64,000 nucleotides of DNA. Origin: Odoribacter splanchnicus DSM 20712 (lineage in GTDB: Bacteria > Bacteroidota > Bacteroidia > Bacteroidales > Marinifilaceae). The translations under genes and the position numbers were made by a program. Below are positions 1-8,427 of this stretch, in pieces. The DNA lies in assembly GCF_000190535.1 (NCBI RefSeq), contig NC_015160.1, forward strand, positions 2,852,001 to 2,916,000, in the 5' to 3' direction. A model generated the notes under the pieces. The model was given only the letters and a program-made list of their open reading frames with translations, searched no databases and was not told the DNA's origin. Positions within the stretch are counted from its first letter, which is position 1. Each line of letters opens with the position of its first letter.

Positions 1-224
1 AGCTTTATTCGACGATCACCTACAGTTATGCCCGGCTTGAAGCCCGCGGCAGCCTGGAAGGGGATACTTACAAATATGCACAATATGCAGGAGCTAATCT
101 GTTATGGAATTTTACGGAATTCGGAACTACCGGCATAGAATATGTTTTCGGACGCCGTAATAATTTCAACCACGACTATGGTAATGCCAGCCGTATCAAT
201 GCTATGATTCAATATCGGTTCTGA
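1..224 (+). CDS. C-terminal fragment of a DcaP-like outer-membrane beta-barrel protein
   Basis: The gene enters from the left edge in the third frame (first full codon at 3) and stops with TGA at 222-224, leaving 73 residues. Alternating aromatic and polar residues, the segment GIEYVFGRRNNFNHDYGNAS and the terminal IQYRF (aromatic last residue) are typical of the final strands of an outer-membrane barrel. The pattern EYxxGxR followed by a Gly/Asn-rich loop and a closing strand resembles DcaP-type porins. The family call rests on this tail alone; any OmpL/porin-like barrel is the alternative. Confidence 0.6.
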   Translation, partial: LYSTITYSYARLEARGSLEGDTYKYAQYAGANLLWNFTEFGTTGIEYVFGRRNNFNHDYGNASRINAMIQYRF

Positions 225-267
225 TTATTTACCGAAATAGATCGGCAGGAAGAAAGCCAAAAGGTTT

Positions 268-410
268 GAGTTTATAAAGTTCATAAAATTAGTATTCCCC
301 CTGCTTAGCACCTTGTTTATAGGACTTTCAGTCCAGGTCGGTCGCATTAACGACCGTAAGGAAATGACCGCAGATTCAGAAACTCTAAACTTTATGAGCT
401 TTATAAACTA
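268..410. repeat. Small inverted-repeat element, 19-bp arms
   Basis: Positions 269-287 (AGTTTATAAAGTTCATAAA) match the reverse complement of 391-409 with one mismatch. Between the arms lie two tight GC-rich hairpins. The unit begins about 45 bp after the porin-like stop codon. It could be a small non-autonomous element or a structured 3' UTR; the sequence alone does not decide. Confidence 0.55.
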
Positions 411-500
411 ATTTAATTCTAGAATTATTCCGGTATTTGTTCGTCTTCGGTGTTCATGTTCGGTGACCCGGTCGCTTCTGTCGGTCATCTAGCTTTTTCT

Positions 501-557
501 TTCACTGACCGGCGGAACTCCTCACTTCGTTCGTCAGACACCACCGGTCGGGCGCTC
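501..557 (+). repeat. Left arm of a perfect 57-bp inverted repeat
   Basis: This arm is identical to the reverse complement of 901-957. Weaker similarity extends to about 450-656 on this side and 793-1002 on the other. Inside the arm, GACCGGCGG near 507-515 can pair with CCACCGGTC near 541-549 with one mismatch, so each arm can also fold alone. Confidence 0.9.
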
Positions 558-900
558 AGAAAAAGCAAGACGACACTCGCCAGAGCTCCAATGGTCTCCG
601 AACACGATCACCTTCGACTGATCTTATCACTTCATGGAAAACGAATCAGGATCTGAAAAATAGAAATCACAACGGAATAAGGGTTTTCCATTCCTTATGC
701 CAGAAATCGAATTAAAATCAAAGGTACTGAAGACGCTCCGATAAAGTAACTCAGCAATCCATATCACGATAGAGGTGATCCGGTATTTCATTTTACAAAA
801 CTTTCCTTATTCTTCCTTTGCTCTGTAGCGCAAACGGAAGATGCAGGGTTTTGTGCCGGAAGACCCTTGGAGCAGGAACGAGGGTCCGGTTAGGTTTTCC

Positions 901-957
901 GAGCGCCCGACCGGTGGTGTCTGACGAACGAAGTGAGGAGTTCCGCCGGTCAGTGAA
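901..957 (-). repeat. Right arm of the 57-bp inverted repeat
   Basis: Exact inverted copy of 501-557, with 343 bp between the arms. The flanks of the copies have diverged much more than the cores. That points to gene conversion or to selection on the core. Confidence 0.9.
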
Positions 958-1082
958 GGAAAGCCTTAACGGACCGTTCCAGGCGACCGGGTCTGACGAC
1001 ACAGAACCCGAAATCGGAATAGAAAGAAAAAATAAAACCTACCTTTTTTCAGAACCCGCTAATCAGGTTTACAGGGCAAACG

Positions 1083-2012
1083 TCATTGCTGTAGCAACAC
1101 CGATACTTCCTGACGGTCCTTTTTCAGCTGTTCGCTCAATTCGTCGATTCCGTTGAATTTCCGTTCACCCCGGATACGGGCAATAAGTAAAAGCCGGATT
1201 TCTTTACCATAGATGTCGGCATCGAAATCAAAGATATTCACTTCGATCCGCACTACGCCGGAACAACTGACTGTGGGGCGTACGCCAATATTGAGCATAC
1301 CACGATATTCTTGTCCTTCAACCTTCACTTTTACAGCATACACTCCGGCGGCCGGCAATAGTTTACGGTCATCGTTCAACCGGATATTGGCGGTCGGGAA
1401 ACCCATACTCCGTCCTATTTTATCACCGGCAACAACTTTTCCACTAACAGAATACGTATACCCCAGAAATTCATTTACCCGATCGATATCTCCGATTTGC
1501 AGAGCATTCCGGATTTTTGTGGAACTGATATTGATTTGGTTCTCTTCATATACTTCTTCCTGTTCGAGGTAAAAGTGATAACGGTCAGCTAATTCTTTCA
1601 GTTTTTCAAAAGTTCCCTCCCGGTTTTTCCCGAAACGATGGTCATACCCCACGACCAAACCTTTTAAACCGATTTTATCGACCAGGATATGACGTACAAA
1701 ATCTGCATATTCCAATTCGGCCAGCGAACGGGTGAATTGCAGGACGACCAGATGTTCCACTCCATAAGTGGCGAGAATAGCAGCCTTTTCCTCCAAAGTG
1801 GTCAAAATCCCCGGCCTTTTTTCCATCGGATAGAGTACCTCCCGGGGATGGGGCTCGAAACTGATGATAACAGTCTCTCCCTTCAAATTCCGGGCCACTC
1901 TTTTCAGTGACTCGATCACCTGCACATGCCCTTTATGCACTCCATCGAAACTACCGATGGTTACTACCGGATTGACTATTTGTAAATTTTCGGTTCCGTA
2001 ATGTATCTGCAT
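1083..2012 (-). CDS. ribF: Bifunctional riboflavin kinase / FAD synthetase
   Basis: Makes FMN from riboflavin and FAD from FMN in the cytoplasm. The N-terminal nucleotidyltransferase half has the GSFDGVHKGH signature near residues 20-29 and an EPHPRE segment. The C-terminal flavokinase half has RSMGFPTANI, the GxPTAN nucleotide-binding motif. Length is 309 residues, normal for RibF. The frame stays open upstream to 2051, but the ATG at 2010-2012 gives the usual start (MQIHYG) and drops 13 low-complexity residues. It lies downstream of nrdJ on the same strand, separated by about 175 bp containing a hairpin. Confidence 0.95.
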   Translation of the reverse strand: MQIHYGTENLQIVNPVVTIGSFDGVHKGHVQVIESLKRVARNLKGETVIISFEPHPREVLYPMEKRPGILTTLEEKAAILATYGVEHLVVLQFTRSLAELEYADFVRHILVDKIGLKGLVVGYDHRFGKNREGTFEKLKELADRYHFYLEQEEVYEENQINISSTKIRNALQIGDIDRVNEFLGYTYSVSGKVVAGDKIGRSMGFPTANIRLNDDRKLLPAAGVYAVKVKVEGQEYRGMLNIGVRPTVSCSGVVRIEVNIFDFDADIYGKEIRLLLIARIRGERKFNGIDELSEQLKKDRQEVSVLLQQ

Positions 2013-2104
2013 CTCAAAAAGTGAAAAGTGAAAAGTAAAAAGTGCTGTCATACACCTTCAACTCTCCGGTTAGGAGGACAAAAATACGAAATTGTTATTA
2101 TAGT

Positions 2105-2160
2105 GATAGCGGTTACACCGGTTTATTTGCAATTCAGCCTAAACCCATGTAACCGCTATC
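2105..2160 (-). terminator. 12-bp hairpin between nrdJ and ribF
   Basis: GATAGCGGTTAC (2105-2116) is perfectly complementary to GTAACCGCTATC (2149-2160), with a 32-nt loop. It lies 28 bp past the nrdJ stop codon in the direction of transcription. The loop is long and there is no clean T-run, so it may be an attenuator or mRNA-stabilising hairpin rather than a strong terminator. Confidence 0.45.
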
Positions 2161-2187
2161 CGCAAAATATTCGGAGGAGTGATTATT

Positions 2188-4728
2188 CTATCCACACTTC
2201 GATGTTCCGCAAGTTTTACAGATCAGACAACCTTCCTGATAAACCACCGGAGAGCCACAATTCTCACATTTTTCGCCGGTAGCCTCTGTTCCATTGGGAA
2301 TATATTTCTTTAAGGCTCTTTCGACGCCATTCTTCCAGGTATTGATATTTTCATTATCGAATTCCATAGAAGCCACCAGTTCTACAGCCTGATGCACCGG
2401 CATACCGTGGCGTAAAACCCCGGAAATCAATTTGGCATAATTCCAGTATTCTTTATCGAACTTATAAGACAATCCTTCTACCGTCGTTTTAAAACCCCGT
2501 TTGTTCTGAAACTGGAAGTCATACCGGGAATTTCCTTCAGCATCATAATGCTTGACGATCTTACCCGAAGTAACCGCTTTAGGCAGCATAATTCCTTCCT
2601 CATCATCGGCGATACCGGTAAATATCTCATAAGGCCGACCGTTATACAAACCGATAAAAGCAATCCATTTTTCTTTGTTATTCTGGAAACGCACGACATC
2701 GGCATCCAGTTCCATCGGACGTTTTGCCGGCATTTCATTAGGACTAGTAGTCTGTTTTTTATCTTTATTAGACACCAATACACCGGCCCGTGAACCGTCG
2801 CGATAGACCGTACATCCTTTACAACCGCTCTTCCAGGCTTCGATATAAAGATTACCGACCAATTCTTCGGTTACATCCGAGGGTAAGTTGACCGTAACAC
2901 TGATAGAATGGTCCACCCATTTCTGCACCTGTCCCTGCATACGTACTTTAGCCACCCAATCGATATCATTGGAAGTTGCTTTATAATACGGCGACTGTGC
3001 TACCAATTCATCGATTTCTTCGTCGGTATAGCATTTAGTGGTATCATAACCATTCGCTTTCATCCAATCAGCGAACTTGTGATGGAAAACGATAAATTCC
3101 TCATAGCTATCCCCTGACTCATCCACAAAATCGATATGTACGTTCTGATCGTTCGGGTTTACCTTTCTTCTCCGTTTGTATACAGGCAGGAACACAGGTT
3201 CGATACCGGAAGTCGTCTGAGTCATCAGGCTTGTCGTTCCGGTTGGTGCGATCGTCAGACAAGCAATATTCCGGCGTCCGTACTTCACCATTTCGGCATA
3301 CATGTCAGGATCGGCTTCGCGTAAGCGCTTGATGAAGGGATTATTCTCCTCACGGCGAGTATCGTAAATCTTAAAAGACCCTCTGTCTTTTGCCAGATGT
3401 ACAGATGCCCGATAAGCTTCGACCGCTAAAGTCTTCTGAATATCCACAGCAAAATCGATCGCTTCTTCACTTCCATAACGCAGACCCAAAGCAGCCAGCA
3501 TATCTCCCTCGGCCGTAATACCCACTCCGGTCCGCCGGCCTTCTTTCGCTTTCTGTTTGATTTTCTCCCATAAGCGAATTTCTACGCCTTTCACTTCTTC
3601 ACTCTCAGGATCTTCGTGTACCTTATCCAGAATAGCATCGATCTTCTCTAATTCGAGATCGATAATATCATCCATTATCCGCTGAGCGATAGCTACATGT
3701 TTCTTGAACAAAGGGAAATCGAAAAAGGCTCCTTTAGTAAACGGATTCTGTACATAGGAATACAGATTTATAGCCAGCAGCCGGCAAGAATCATAAGGAC
3801 ATAAAGGAATTTCACCGCAAGGATTGGTAGAAACCGTACGGTATCCTTTATCTGCATAACAATCGGGTACACTTTCGCGGATGATCGTATCCCAAAAAAG
3901 GATACCGGGTTCAGCCGATTTCCAGGCATTGTGTACAATTTTATTCCACAATTGGCGTGCATTGATCTGTTTCCGGTTTTTCGGTTCATCGGAATAAACC
4001 GGATATTTTTGTTCATATTCTTCGTCGTTGATCACCGCCCGCATAAATTCGTCATCGATCTTCACGGATACATTCGCACCTGTTACTTTCCCTTCGGTCA
4101 TCTTTGCATCGATAAAGCTTTCCGAATCAGGATGATTGATCGACACACTCAGCATCAAAGCCCCACGCCGACCGTCCTGAGCAACTTCCCGGGTAGAGTT
4201 AGAATATCGCTCCATAAACGGAACGATACCGGTAGAAGTCAATGCAGAATTTTTTACAGGCGAACCCTTCGGACGGATATGAGACAAATCATGTCCCACT
4301 CCACCCCGGCGTTTCATCAGTTGCACCTGTTCCTGATCGATTTTCATAACTCCACCGTATGAATCCGAAGGACCTTCATTTCCAATCACGAAACAATTAG
4401 AGAGAGAAGCGATCTGAAACTCATTTCCGATACCGGTCATAGGACCTCCCTGCGGCACAATATATTTAAAATCCCGTAATACCTCAAAAATTGTATCCTC
4501 ACTCAGCGGATTCGGATAACGGTTTTCTATTCTGCTAATTTCTTTGGCTAACCGACGATGCATATCATCGGGATTCTTTTCAAAAATATTCCCATAAGAA
4601 TCTTTCAATGCATACTTATTCACCCAAACCCGAGCAGCCAATTCATCGCCGTTGAAATAATTCAATGAACTCTGAAACGCTTCTTCTTGCGTATAAGTAT
4701 CCTTCCCCTTTGTTTCGTATTCATTCAT
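2188..4728 (-). CDS. nrdJ: Adenosylcobalamin-dependent ribonucleotide reductase (class II)
   Basis: Reduces ribonucleotides to deoxyribonucleotides, using adenosylcobalamin as radical generator. The 846-residue protein shows the class II core: an N-terminal ATP-cone-like and barrel region, STNPCGEIPL around the active-site loop, and APTGTTSLM near the phosphate-binding site. The C-terminus is Cys-rich (CENCG, CKTCGTSKCG) and supplies the redox and zinc-binding cysteines of long NrdJ proteins. The ATG at 4726-4728 starts MNEYETKGKD. No cobalamin riboswitch is visible upstream. It makes B12 directly relevant to DNA synthesis in this organism, fitting the large cobalamin region nearby. Confidence 0.95.
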   Translation of the reverse strand: MNEYETKGKDTYTQEEAFQSSLNYFNGDELAARVWVNKYALKDSYGNIFEKNPDDMHRRLAKEISRIENRYPNPLSEDTIFEVLRDFKYIVPQGGPMTGIGNEFQIASLSNCFVIGNEGPSDSYGGVMKIDQEQVQLMKRRGGVGHDLSHIRPKGSPVKNSALTSTGIVPFMERYSNSTREVAQDGRRGALMLSVSINHPDSESFIDAKMTEGKVTGANVSVKIDDEFMRAVINDEEYEQKYPVYSDEPKNRKQINARQLWNKIVHNAWKSAEPGILFWDTIIRESVPDCYADKGYRTVSTNPCGEIPLCPYDSCRLLAINLYSYVQNPFTKGAFFDFPLFKKHVAIAQRIMDDIIDLELEKIDAILDKVHEDPESEEVKGVEIRLWEKIKQKAKEGRRTGVGITAEGDMLAALGLRYGSEEAIDFAVDIQKTLAVEAYRASVHLAKDRGSFKIYDTRREENNPFIKRLREADPDMYAEMVKYGRRNIACLTIAPTGTTSLMTQTTSGIEPVFLPVYKRRRKVNPNDQNVHIDFVDESGDSYEEFIVFHHKFADWMKANGYDTTKCYTDEEIDELVAQSPYYKATSNDIDWVAKVRMQGQVQKWVDHSISVTVNLPSDVTEELVGNLYIEAWKSGCKGCTVYRDGSRAGVLVSNKDKKQTTSPNEMPAKRPMELDADVVRFQNNKEKWIAFIGLYNGRPYEIFTGIADDEEGIMLPKAVTSGKIVKHYDAEGNSRYDFQFQNKRGFKTTVEGLSYKFDKEYWNYAKLISGVLRHGMPVHQAVELVASMEFDNENINTWKNGVERALKKYIPNGTEATGEKCENCGSPVVYQEGCLICKTCGTSKCG

Positions 4729-4769
4729 AGCATATTGATTTAATAGATTTTTTCTGCATTAGGATATTG

Positions 4770-4777
4770 CAAATATA
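4770..4777 (-). promoter_or_regulatory. Candidate -7 box for nrdJ
   Basis: On the minus strand this reads TATATTTG, an exact match to the Bacteroides -7 consensus TAnnTTTG, 41 bp upstream of the nrdJ ATG. No clear -33 TTTG is present at the usual spacing. The rest of 4729-5004 is very A/T-rich with no gene. Confidence 0.4.
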
Positions 4778-5004
4778 TAGAAAAATAGATCAAAGATGAT
4801 AACTTTTTTCCATGATTTTTTCGACAAGTTTTCCAAAACAAACAGACAACCATTTATTTATCAACAAAATAAAAAGTTACCAACAGGTTAAAAGTTTTCC
4901 AAAATATAGTTTTGGTGAATAACAAAAATGAAACAAACAAGTATTTTAACAGAAATAGTTTTCAACAAGAGGACACCCGGAACAAGCATCGGAAAACAGA
5001 GTTG

Positions 5005-5538
5005 TCAATTCAATTCTACAAGTTCCCGGGGAATCTGCACCAGCAACCGGCTATGCTCGAAGTCGATCTTGCAGATATAATTTTCGGAAAAGGGTAAAAG
5101 AATCTCCTTATTCATAATGGAAACCGTCAGCACAACATTACCGGAATAATCGGCAACATCCGCTACTTCTCCCGTTTCTTCAGAAACCTGATCTTTCACT
5201 TCAAAACCGATTAATTCGAAAATATCATAACCCGATTCTTCCGGTTCCTGTCCCTCCAGCAATTCTTTTTCGAAGAGGACTTCACATCCGACAAGCCGTC
5301 CTGCCTGGGCTAAGGTATCGACATAGTCGAATTTTACAATATAAGAAGTATGATTACGGACCGTCAAGCCTTCATCAGCTATAAAAAAAGGAACCGGCGC
5401 TCCGTCCAAAAGGAGGAACACCGGTTCGTCTGCATATTTTTCGAGCAGATCGCTATCGGTAGTAATAACCACTTCCCCTTGCAGGTTATGTGTTTTTGCA
5501 ACTTCTCCGACTTTAAAGCAATCTTCCCGTGTAATCAT
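5005..5538 (-). CDS. rimM: 16S rRNA processing protein RimM
   Basis: Assembly factor for the 30S subunit that binds ribosomal protein S19 and helps maturation of the 16S head. It has 177 residues: an N-terminal RimM barrel (VGEVAKTHNLQGEVVI near residues 11-26) followed by a PRC-barrel ending in PRELVELN, typical of RimM. It follows rpsP with a 10-bp gap on the same strand, the conserved rpsP-rimM pairing. Confidence 0.95.
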   Translation of the reverse strand: MITREDCFKVGEVAKTHNLQGEVVITTDSDLLEKYADEPVFLLLDGAPVPFFIADEGLTVRNHTSYIVKFDYVDTLAQAGRLVGCEVLFEKELLEGQEPEESGYDIFELIGFEVKDQVSEETGEVADVADYSGNVVLTVSIMNKEILLPFSENYICKIDFEHSRLLVQIPRELVELN

Positions 5539-5548
5539 TACCAGAAAA

Positions 5549-6100
5549 TTATTCAGCAGCAGGAGCTTCGGCAGCAGCTTCCTCAGCTGGAGCAGCAGCA
5601 GCTTCTTCTTCAGCTTTCTTAGCAGCTTCGGCAGCAGCTAATTCAGCTTTTTTCTTAGCAATTATTTCTTCTTTCGCAGCACGAACTTTAGCTTCGGCTT
5701 CCAAAGCAGCTTTAGCAGCTGCATCACCGGCCTGAGCCAATTTCTGAATTTTAGCCTGTATTTTAGCTTCTTTTTCTTTCATCCAGGCTTCAAATTTAGC
5801 TTCAGCAGCAGCTTCATCAAAAGCACCTTTTTTAACGCCTTCCAACAGATGTTTTTTCAACAATACACCTTTATAGGACAGGATTCTTGAAGCAGTATCG
5901 GTAGGCTGTGCACCAGTCATCAACCAATACAAAGCTCTGTCGAACTTGAGATCGATAGTAGCCGGGTTAGTGTTCGGATTATAAGTTCCGATTTTCTCAA
6001 TGTAACGACCATCGCGTGGTGCTCTACTATCTGCTATCACTACATGATAGAATGGACGACCTTTACGTCCGTGTCTCGCTAATCTGATTTTTGTAGACAT
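5549..6100 (-). CDS. rpsP: 30S ribosomal protein S16 with extended C-terminus
   Basis: The N-terminal ~85 residues ([20 protein letters not shown], then the [10 protein letters not shown] loop) are canonical S16. The protein continues to 183 residues with a Lys/Ala/Glu-rich helical tail ending in repeated [14 protein letters not shown]. Bacteroidota S16 proteins often carry such tails, so this is not a fusion error. First gene of the rpsP-rimM unit. Confidence 0.95.
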   Translation of the reverse strand: MSTKIRLARHGRKGRPFYHVVIADSRAPRDGRYIEKIGTYNPNTNPATIDLKFDRALYWLMTGAQPTDTASRILSYKGVLLKKHLLEGVKKGAFDEAAAEAKFEAWMKEKEAKIQAKIQKLAQAGDAAAKAALEAEAKVRAAKEEIIAKKKAELAAAEAAKKAEEEAAAAPAEEAAAEAPAAE

Positions 6101-6148
6101 TGTTTCTAATTAAAAAATTAATACTCTCCCCATACTCGATAGGGATTG

Positions 6149-6179
6149 CAAAGATATATGAAAAAGCCGGAAGTAAAAA
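6149..6179 (-). promoter_or_regulatory. Candidate promoter of rpsP-rimM
   Basis: Minus-strand TATCTTTG at 6149-6156 matches the -7 consensus exactly, and TTTT at 6176-6179 sits 19 bp upstream where the -33 box is expected. The -7 box ends 48 bp before the rpsP start. Confidence 0.5.
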
Positions 6180-6263
6180 ATGAATATCAAAAATATTTCA
6201 CCCGGAGTATATCTAAAACCGAATATCCCCACTCTCAACCTTCTAAATACCTACATATTGGTA

Positions 6264-6294
6264 TTTAAAAAAGTGAAAATAAGCTCTATTTTTG
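6264..6294 (+). promoter_or_regulatory. Candidate promoter of the lipoprotein/PepSY pair
   Basis: TATTTTTG at 6287-6294 matches TAnnTTTG, and TTTA at 6264-6267 is 19 bp upstream. It ends 23 bp before the ATG at 6318. This supports that ATG rather than the upstream in-frame ATG at 6180. Confidence 0.5.
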
Positions 6295-6317
6295 ACCGAA
6301 ATTTAAAAATCGGAACA

Positions 6318-6908
6318 ATGAAACATATTTTGTTATTTATCATGCTGACAACTATTACAAGTTGTCTATTGACATCCTGCAAATCCAAAACGACTCAATC
6401 GGCCACGTCACAATCCCAAATGTCACAATCCCAGATTCTGGAAGTGGACGACATATTGGCCCGGGCCGACAGTCTGACCGGAAAAACTTTCACGACAGAA
6501 GCGCTCTGTACGCACATCTGTGCTCACGGAGGCGGCAAAATCTTCCTGATGGGTAGCGATGACACCAAAACCATCCGTGTAGAGGCCGGCACGAAAATCG
6601 GCAGTTTCAAACCCGAAACCGTAAACAATCTGGTCCGGATAACAGGAAAATTAGTCGAACAGCGAATCGATGAAGCCTATCTGACCGAATGGGAAGCCCA
6701 GGTGAAAGCCCAGACTGCGGAGAAACACGGTACGACAGAGCAAGGATGTGCATCCGAACAAAAAGCAAGGGGAGAAGCGCCTGCCAACAGCATCGAAGAA
6801 CGGATCACCAATTTCCGGCAAAGGATCGCCGACCGTCAAGCCAAAGAAGGCAAAAATTACCTGTCTTTCTATTACATTGAAGGAGATACATACGAAATTG
6901 TCGAATAA
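6318..6908 (+). CDS. Lipoprotein with a Cys/His OB-like domain (DUF4920-like)
   Basis: 196 residues. The N-terminus is a lipoprotein signal with cysteines at LTTITSC and LLTSCKSK, so it is probably anchored in the periplasm or outer membrane. A Gln/Ser linker leads to a compact domain with CTHICAHGGGKIFLMGSDD, a Cys-x2-His-x-Cys-x-His pattern suggesting metal or haem binding and resembling DUF4920-type OB folds. A charged helical segment and a terminal YYIEGDTYEIVE follow. The ATG at 6318 is preferred because the upstream start at 6180 adds 46 residues without a signal peptide and lies before the promoter-like boxes. It is 3 bp from the PepSY gene, so the two are probably translated together. 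Specific function unknown. Confidence 0.7.
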   Translation: MKHILLFIMLTTITSCLLTSCKSKTTQSATSQSQMSQSQILEVDDILARADSLTGKTFTTEALCTHICAHGGGKIFLMGSDDTKTIRVEAGTKIGSFKPETVNNLVRITGKLVEQRIDEAYLTEWEAQVKAQTAEKHGTTEQGCASEQKARGEAPANSIEERITNFRQRIADRQAKEGKNYLSFYYIEGDTYEIVE

Positions 6909-6911
6909 ATT

Positions 6912-7490
6912 ATGTCACAAAAATCATATTCTGATATCATCCGTAAATGGAGCAGGTTACTTCATCGTGACCTCTCCTTTTTTTTTGCCGGCATACTGAT
7001 GATTTATGCCATCTCTGGTTTTATGCTCAACCACAAAAAGGATTTCAATTCCGATTATCTCATCCGGCAAAAACAAATTCGGTTTACCGAGCCAATCCCG
7101 GCGAATCCCCAGGAAATAAACCGGGAATTTGCCGAAAGACTGTTAAAAACAATCGGAGAAGAGAACCGTTACCTGAAACATTATTCCCCTGAACCGGGAT
7201 GCATCAAAATCTTCATAAAGGGAGGAAGTTCTCTGGTAATCCACACTGAAAGCGGAGAAGGGATCTACGAGTCAATCAAAAAACGGCCGGTTATCAGCTG
7301 GTTTAATCGCCTTCATTATAATCCGTCTCGTTGGTGGACTGTATTTTCAGATATTTTCATTTTGTCTCTACTGATAATTACCTTCACCGGTTTGATTATG
7401 ATCAAAGGCCCCAAAGGTTTCTGGGGACGCGGAGGGATCGAATTCGCACTCGGTTTGCTCATCCCTATCGGGTTCATATTCTTTTCCTGA
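6912..7490 (+). CDS. Small PepSY-associated transmembrane protein
   Basis: 192 residues. The start (RKWSRLLHRDLSFFFAGILM) is the PepSY-associated TM helix pattern, with a first membrane span around residues 20-37. A periplasmic PepSY-like segment follows (to about residue 110), then SWFNRLHYNPSRWWTVFSD and two C-terminal spans. Such proteins are associated with inner-membrane electron transfer to haem or ferric ligands. Paired with the preceding Cys/His lipoprotein, a role in iron or haem handling is a reasonable inference, not proven. Confidence 0.75.
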   Translation: MSQKSYSDIIRKWSRLLHRDLSFFFAGILMIYAISGFMLNHKKDFNSDYLIRQKQIRFTEPIPANPQEINREFAERLLKTIGEENRYLKHYSPEPGCIKIFIKGGSSLVIHTESGEGIYESIKKRPVISWFNRLHYNPSRWWTVFSDIFILSLLIITFTGLIMIKGPKGFWGRGGIEFALGLLIPIGFIFFS

Positions 7491-7493
7491 TTT

Positions 7494-8423
7494 TCAAATC
7501 GCAAAAGTAAGGGCCAGATGCCATGCATTTCTCTGGGGACTGTCGGAAGATGCCAGTCTCCAGGTTGCATCAAGGCCGATTCCGTGCCATTTCATCCCGC
7601 CTCCCAAAGCCGTACAGGCAAATATACCTTTCGCAGGTCTGCCACTCCGGTATCCGCCCCGTAAAAATATCTTCTTCCGGAAAGAATACTCTACTCCTGC
7701 ACTTCCCAAAGTACAAAATCCATAAGCCAATTCCTGATGGGCTATTCCTCCGGTACACATCACCCGATGTGCCCCCTGTTCCCAACCGGCACTCACGGCA
7801 TACTCGATTTTTAAAGGCAGATAAGCCTCACCGATATTCGACAGCTGCATTCCCGCCTGCCAGAAGTAAGGACGTCCGGCAAGCGAATCGCGATAAAACA
7901 AAGACAGATCACAAGCTACATATGTTGTCAACAATGTTTTTTGGTCCAGGCGGAAATAGCGGCACGTCAGCCCGGCCGCCAGCTTTCCTCTCCAAGCATA
8001 AGCATATCCGGCATCCACTTCCAAGGCGTAAGGAGTAAAACGGCTCTGAAGATTTCCTTCTTCATCAGTCAATTCGACAATAGGCAGATTCAGATAACGC
8101 ACTCCGGTAAGTACAGCCTGTCTTCCTCCGAATGTAAACAGCCCTCCGGCATCATGTATCCAATGCCGATCCGCCAAATCCCATCCCGGCATCCGGGAAG
8201 AAACCGCATAACCGGCAATAACCTTCGCATCAGCCAGGGCCCCCTGTGCCGAATTCCTGAACACAGCAAAAGCATCCGGTCCCCAGGCAACCCCGTTGCC
8301 TCCCAAAGAAGCTGTAACCGTCCCGGCCGCCGAATACGTAAACAAACCGGCATCAGCCACCGACTGTGCGGATACTCCGAATGCCTGACAACATATCACC
8401 AATATATAAAAAATACGATTCAT
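7494..8423 (-). CDS. PorV/PorQ-like outer-membrane barrel
   Basis: 309 residues with a clear signal peptide (MNRIFYILVICCQAFGVSAQ). The N-terminal SLGGNGVAWGPDAFAVFRNS corresponds to the region in PorV/PorQ (FadL-like) proteins where a Gly/Asn-rich segment precedes the barrel. The remainder alternates Gly/aromatic strands and ends in LALTFAI. PorV and PorQ shuttle or attach T9SS cargo at the cell surface. It follows the subtilase gene by 4 bp on the same strand, and that protease has a T9SS tail, so a cargo-partner relationship is likely. The 3' end lies 3 bp from the convergent PepSY gene. Confidence 0.7.
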   Translation of the reverse strand: MNRIFYILVICCQAFGVSAQSVADAGLFTYSAAGTVTASLGGNGVAWGPDAFAVFRNSAQGALADAKVIAGYAVSSRMPGWDLADRHWIHDAGGLFTFGGRQAVLTGVRYLNLPIVELTDEEGNLQSRFTPYALEVDAGYAYAWRGKLAAGLTCRYFRLDQKTLLTTYVACDLSLFYRDSLAGRPYFWQAGMQLSNIGEAYLPLKIEYAVSAGWEQGAHRVMCTGGIAHQELAYGFCTLGSAGVEYSFRKKIFLRGGYRSGRPAKGIFACTALGGGMKWHGIGLDATWRLASSDSPQRNAWHLALTFAI

Positions 8424-8427
8424 TATT

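Larger units (their letters stand above)
225..1082. other. Gene-free interval with inverted repeats
   Basis: Nothing here looks like an ordinary gene. The short open frames that exist follow a repeated DNA element and begin at GTG or TTG. The stretch contains a 19-bp imperfect inverted repeat (269-287 with 391-409), small hairpins between its arms (GGACT/AGTCC at 322-334; CGGTCG/CGACCG at 338-355) and a 57-bp perfect inverted repeat (501-557 with 901-957). It separates the end of the porin-like gene from the 3' end of ribF, so the two flanking genes converge on it. Confidence 0.7.

Noticed and set aside
450..656. 68-codon frame in the left copy of the repeated element, with a similar frame at 793-1002
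   Set aside because: Both begin at non-ATG codons, their similarity follows the DNA inverted repeat, and the shared core is conserved at the nucleotide level rather than by synonymous change.
818..1156. 112-codon plus-strand frame overlapping the ribF 3' end
   Set aside because: It runs through the inverted repeat and antisense to ribF, with low-complexity translation and no domain.
5350..5622. Gln-rich plus-strand frame opposite rimM and rpsP
   Set aside because: It is the antisense shadow of the Ala/Glu-rich S16 tail.
6180..6317. Upstream in-frame ATG that would extend the Cys/His lipoprotein by 46 residues
   Set aside because: The extension lacks a signal peptide and precedes good promoter boxes at 6264-6294; the ATG at 6318 gives a proper lipoprotein signal.
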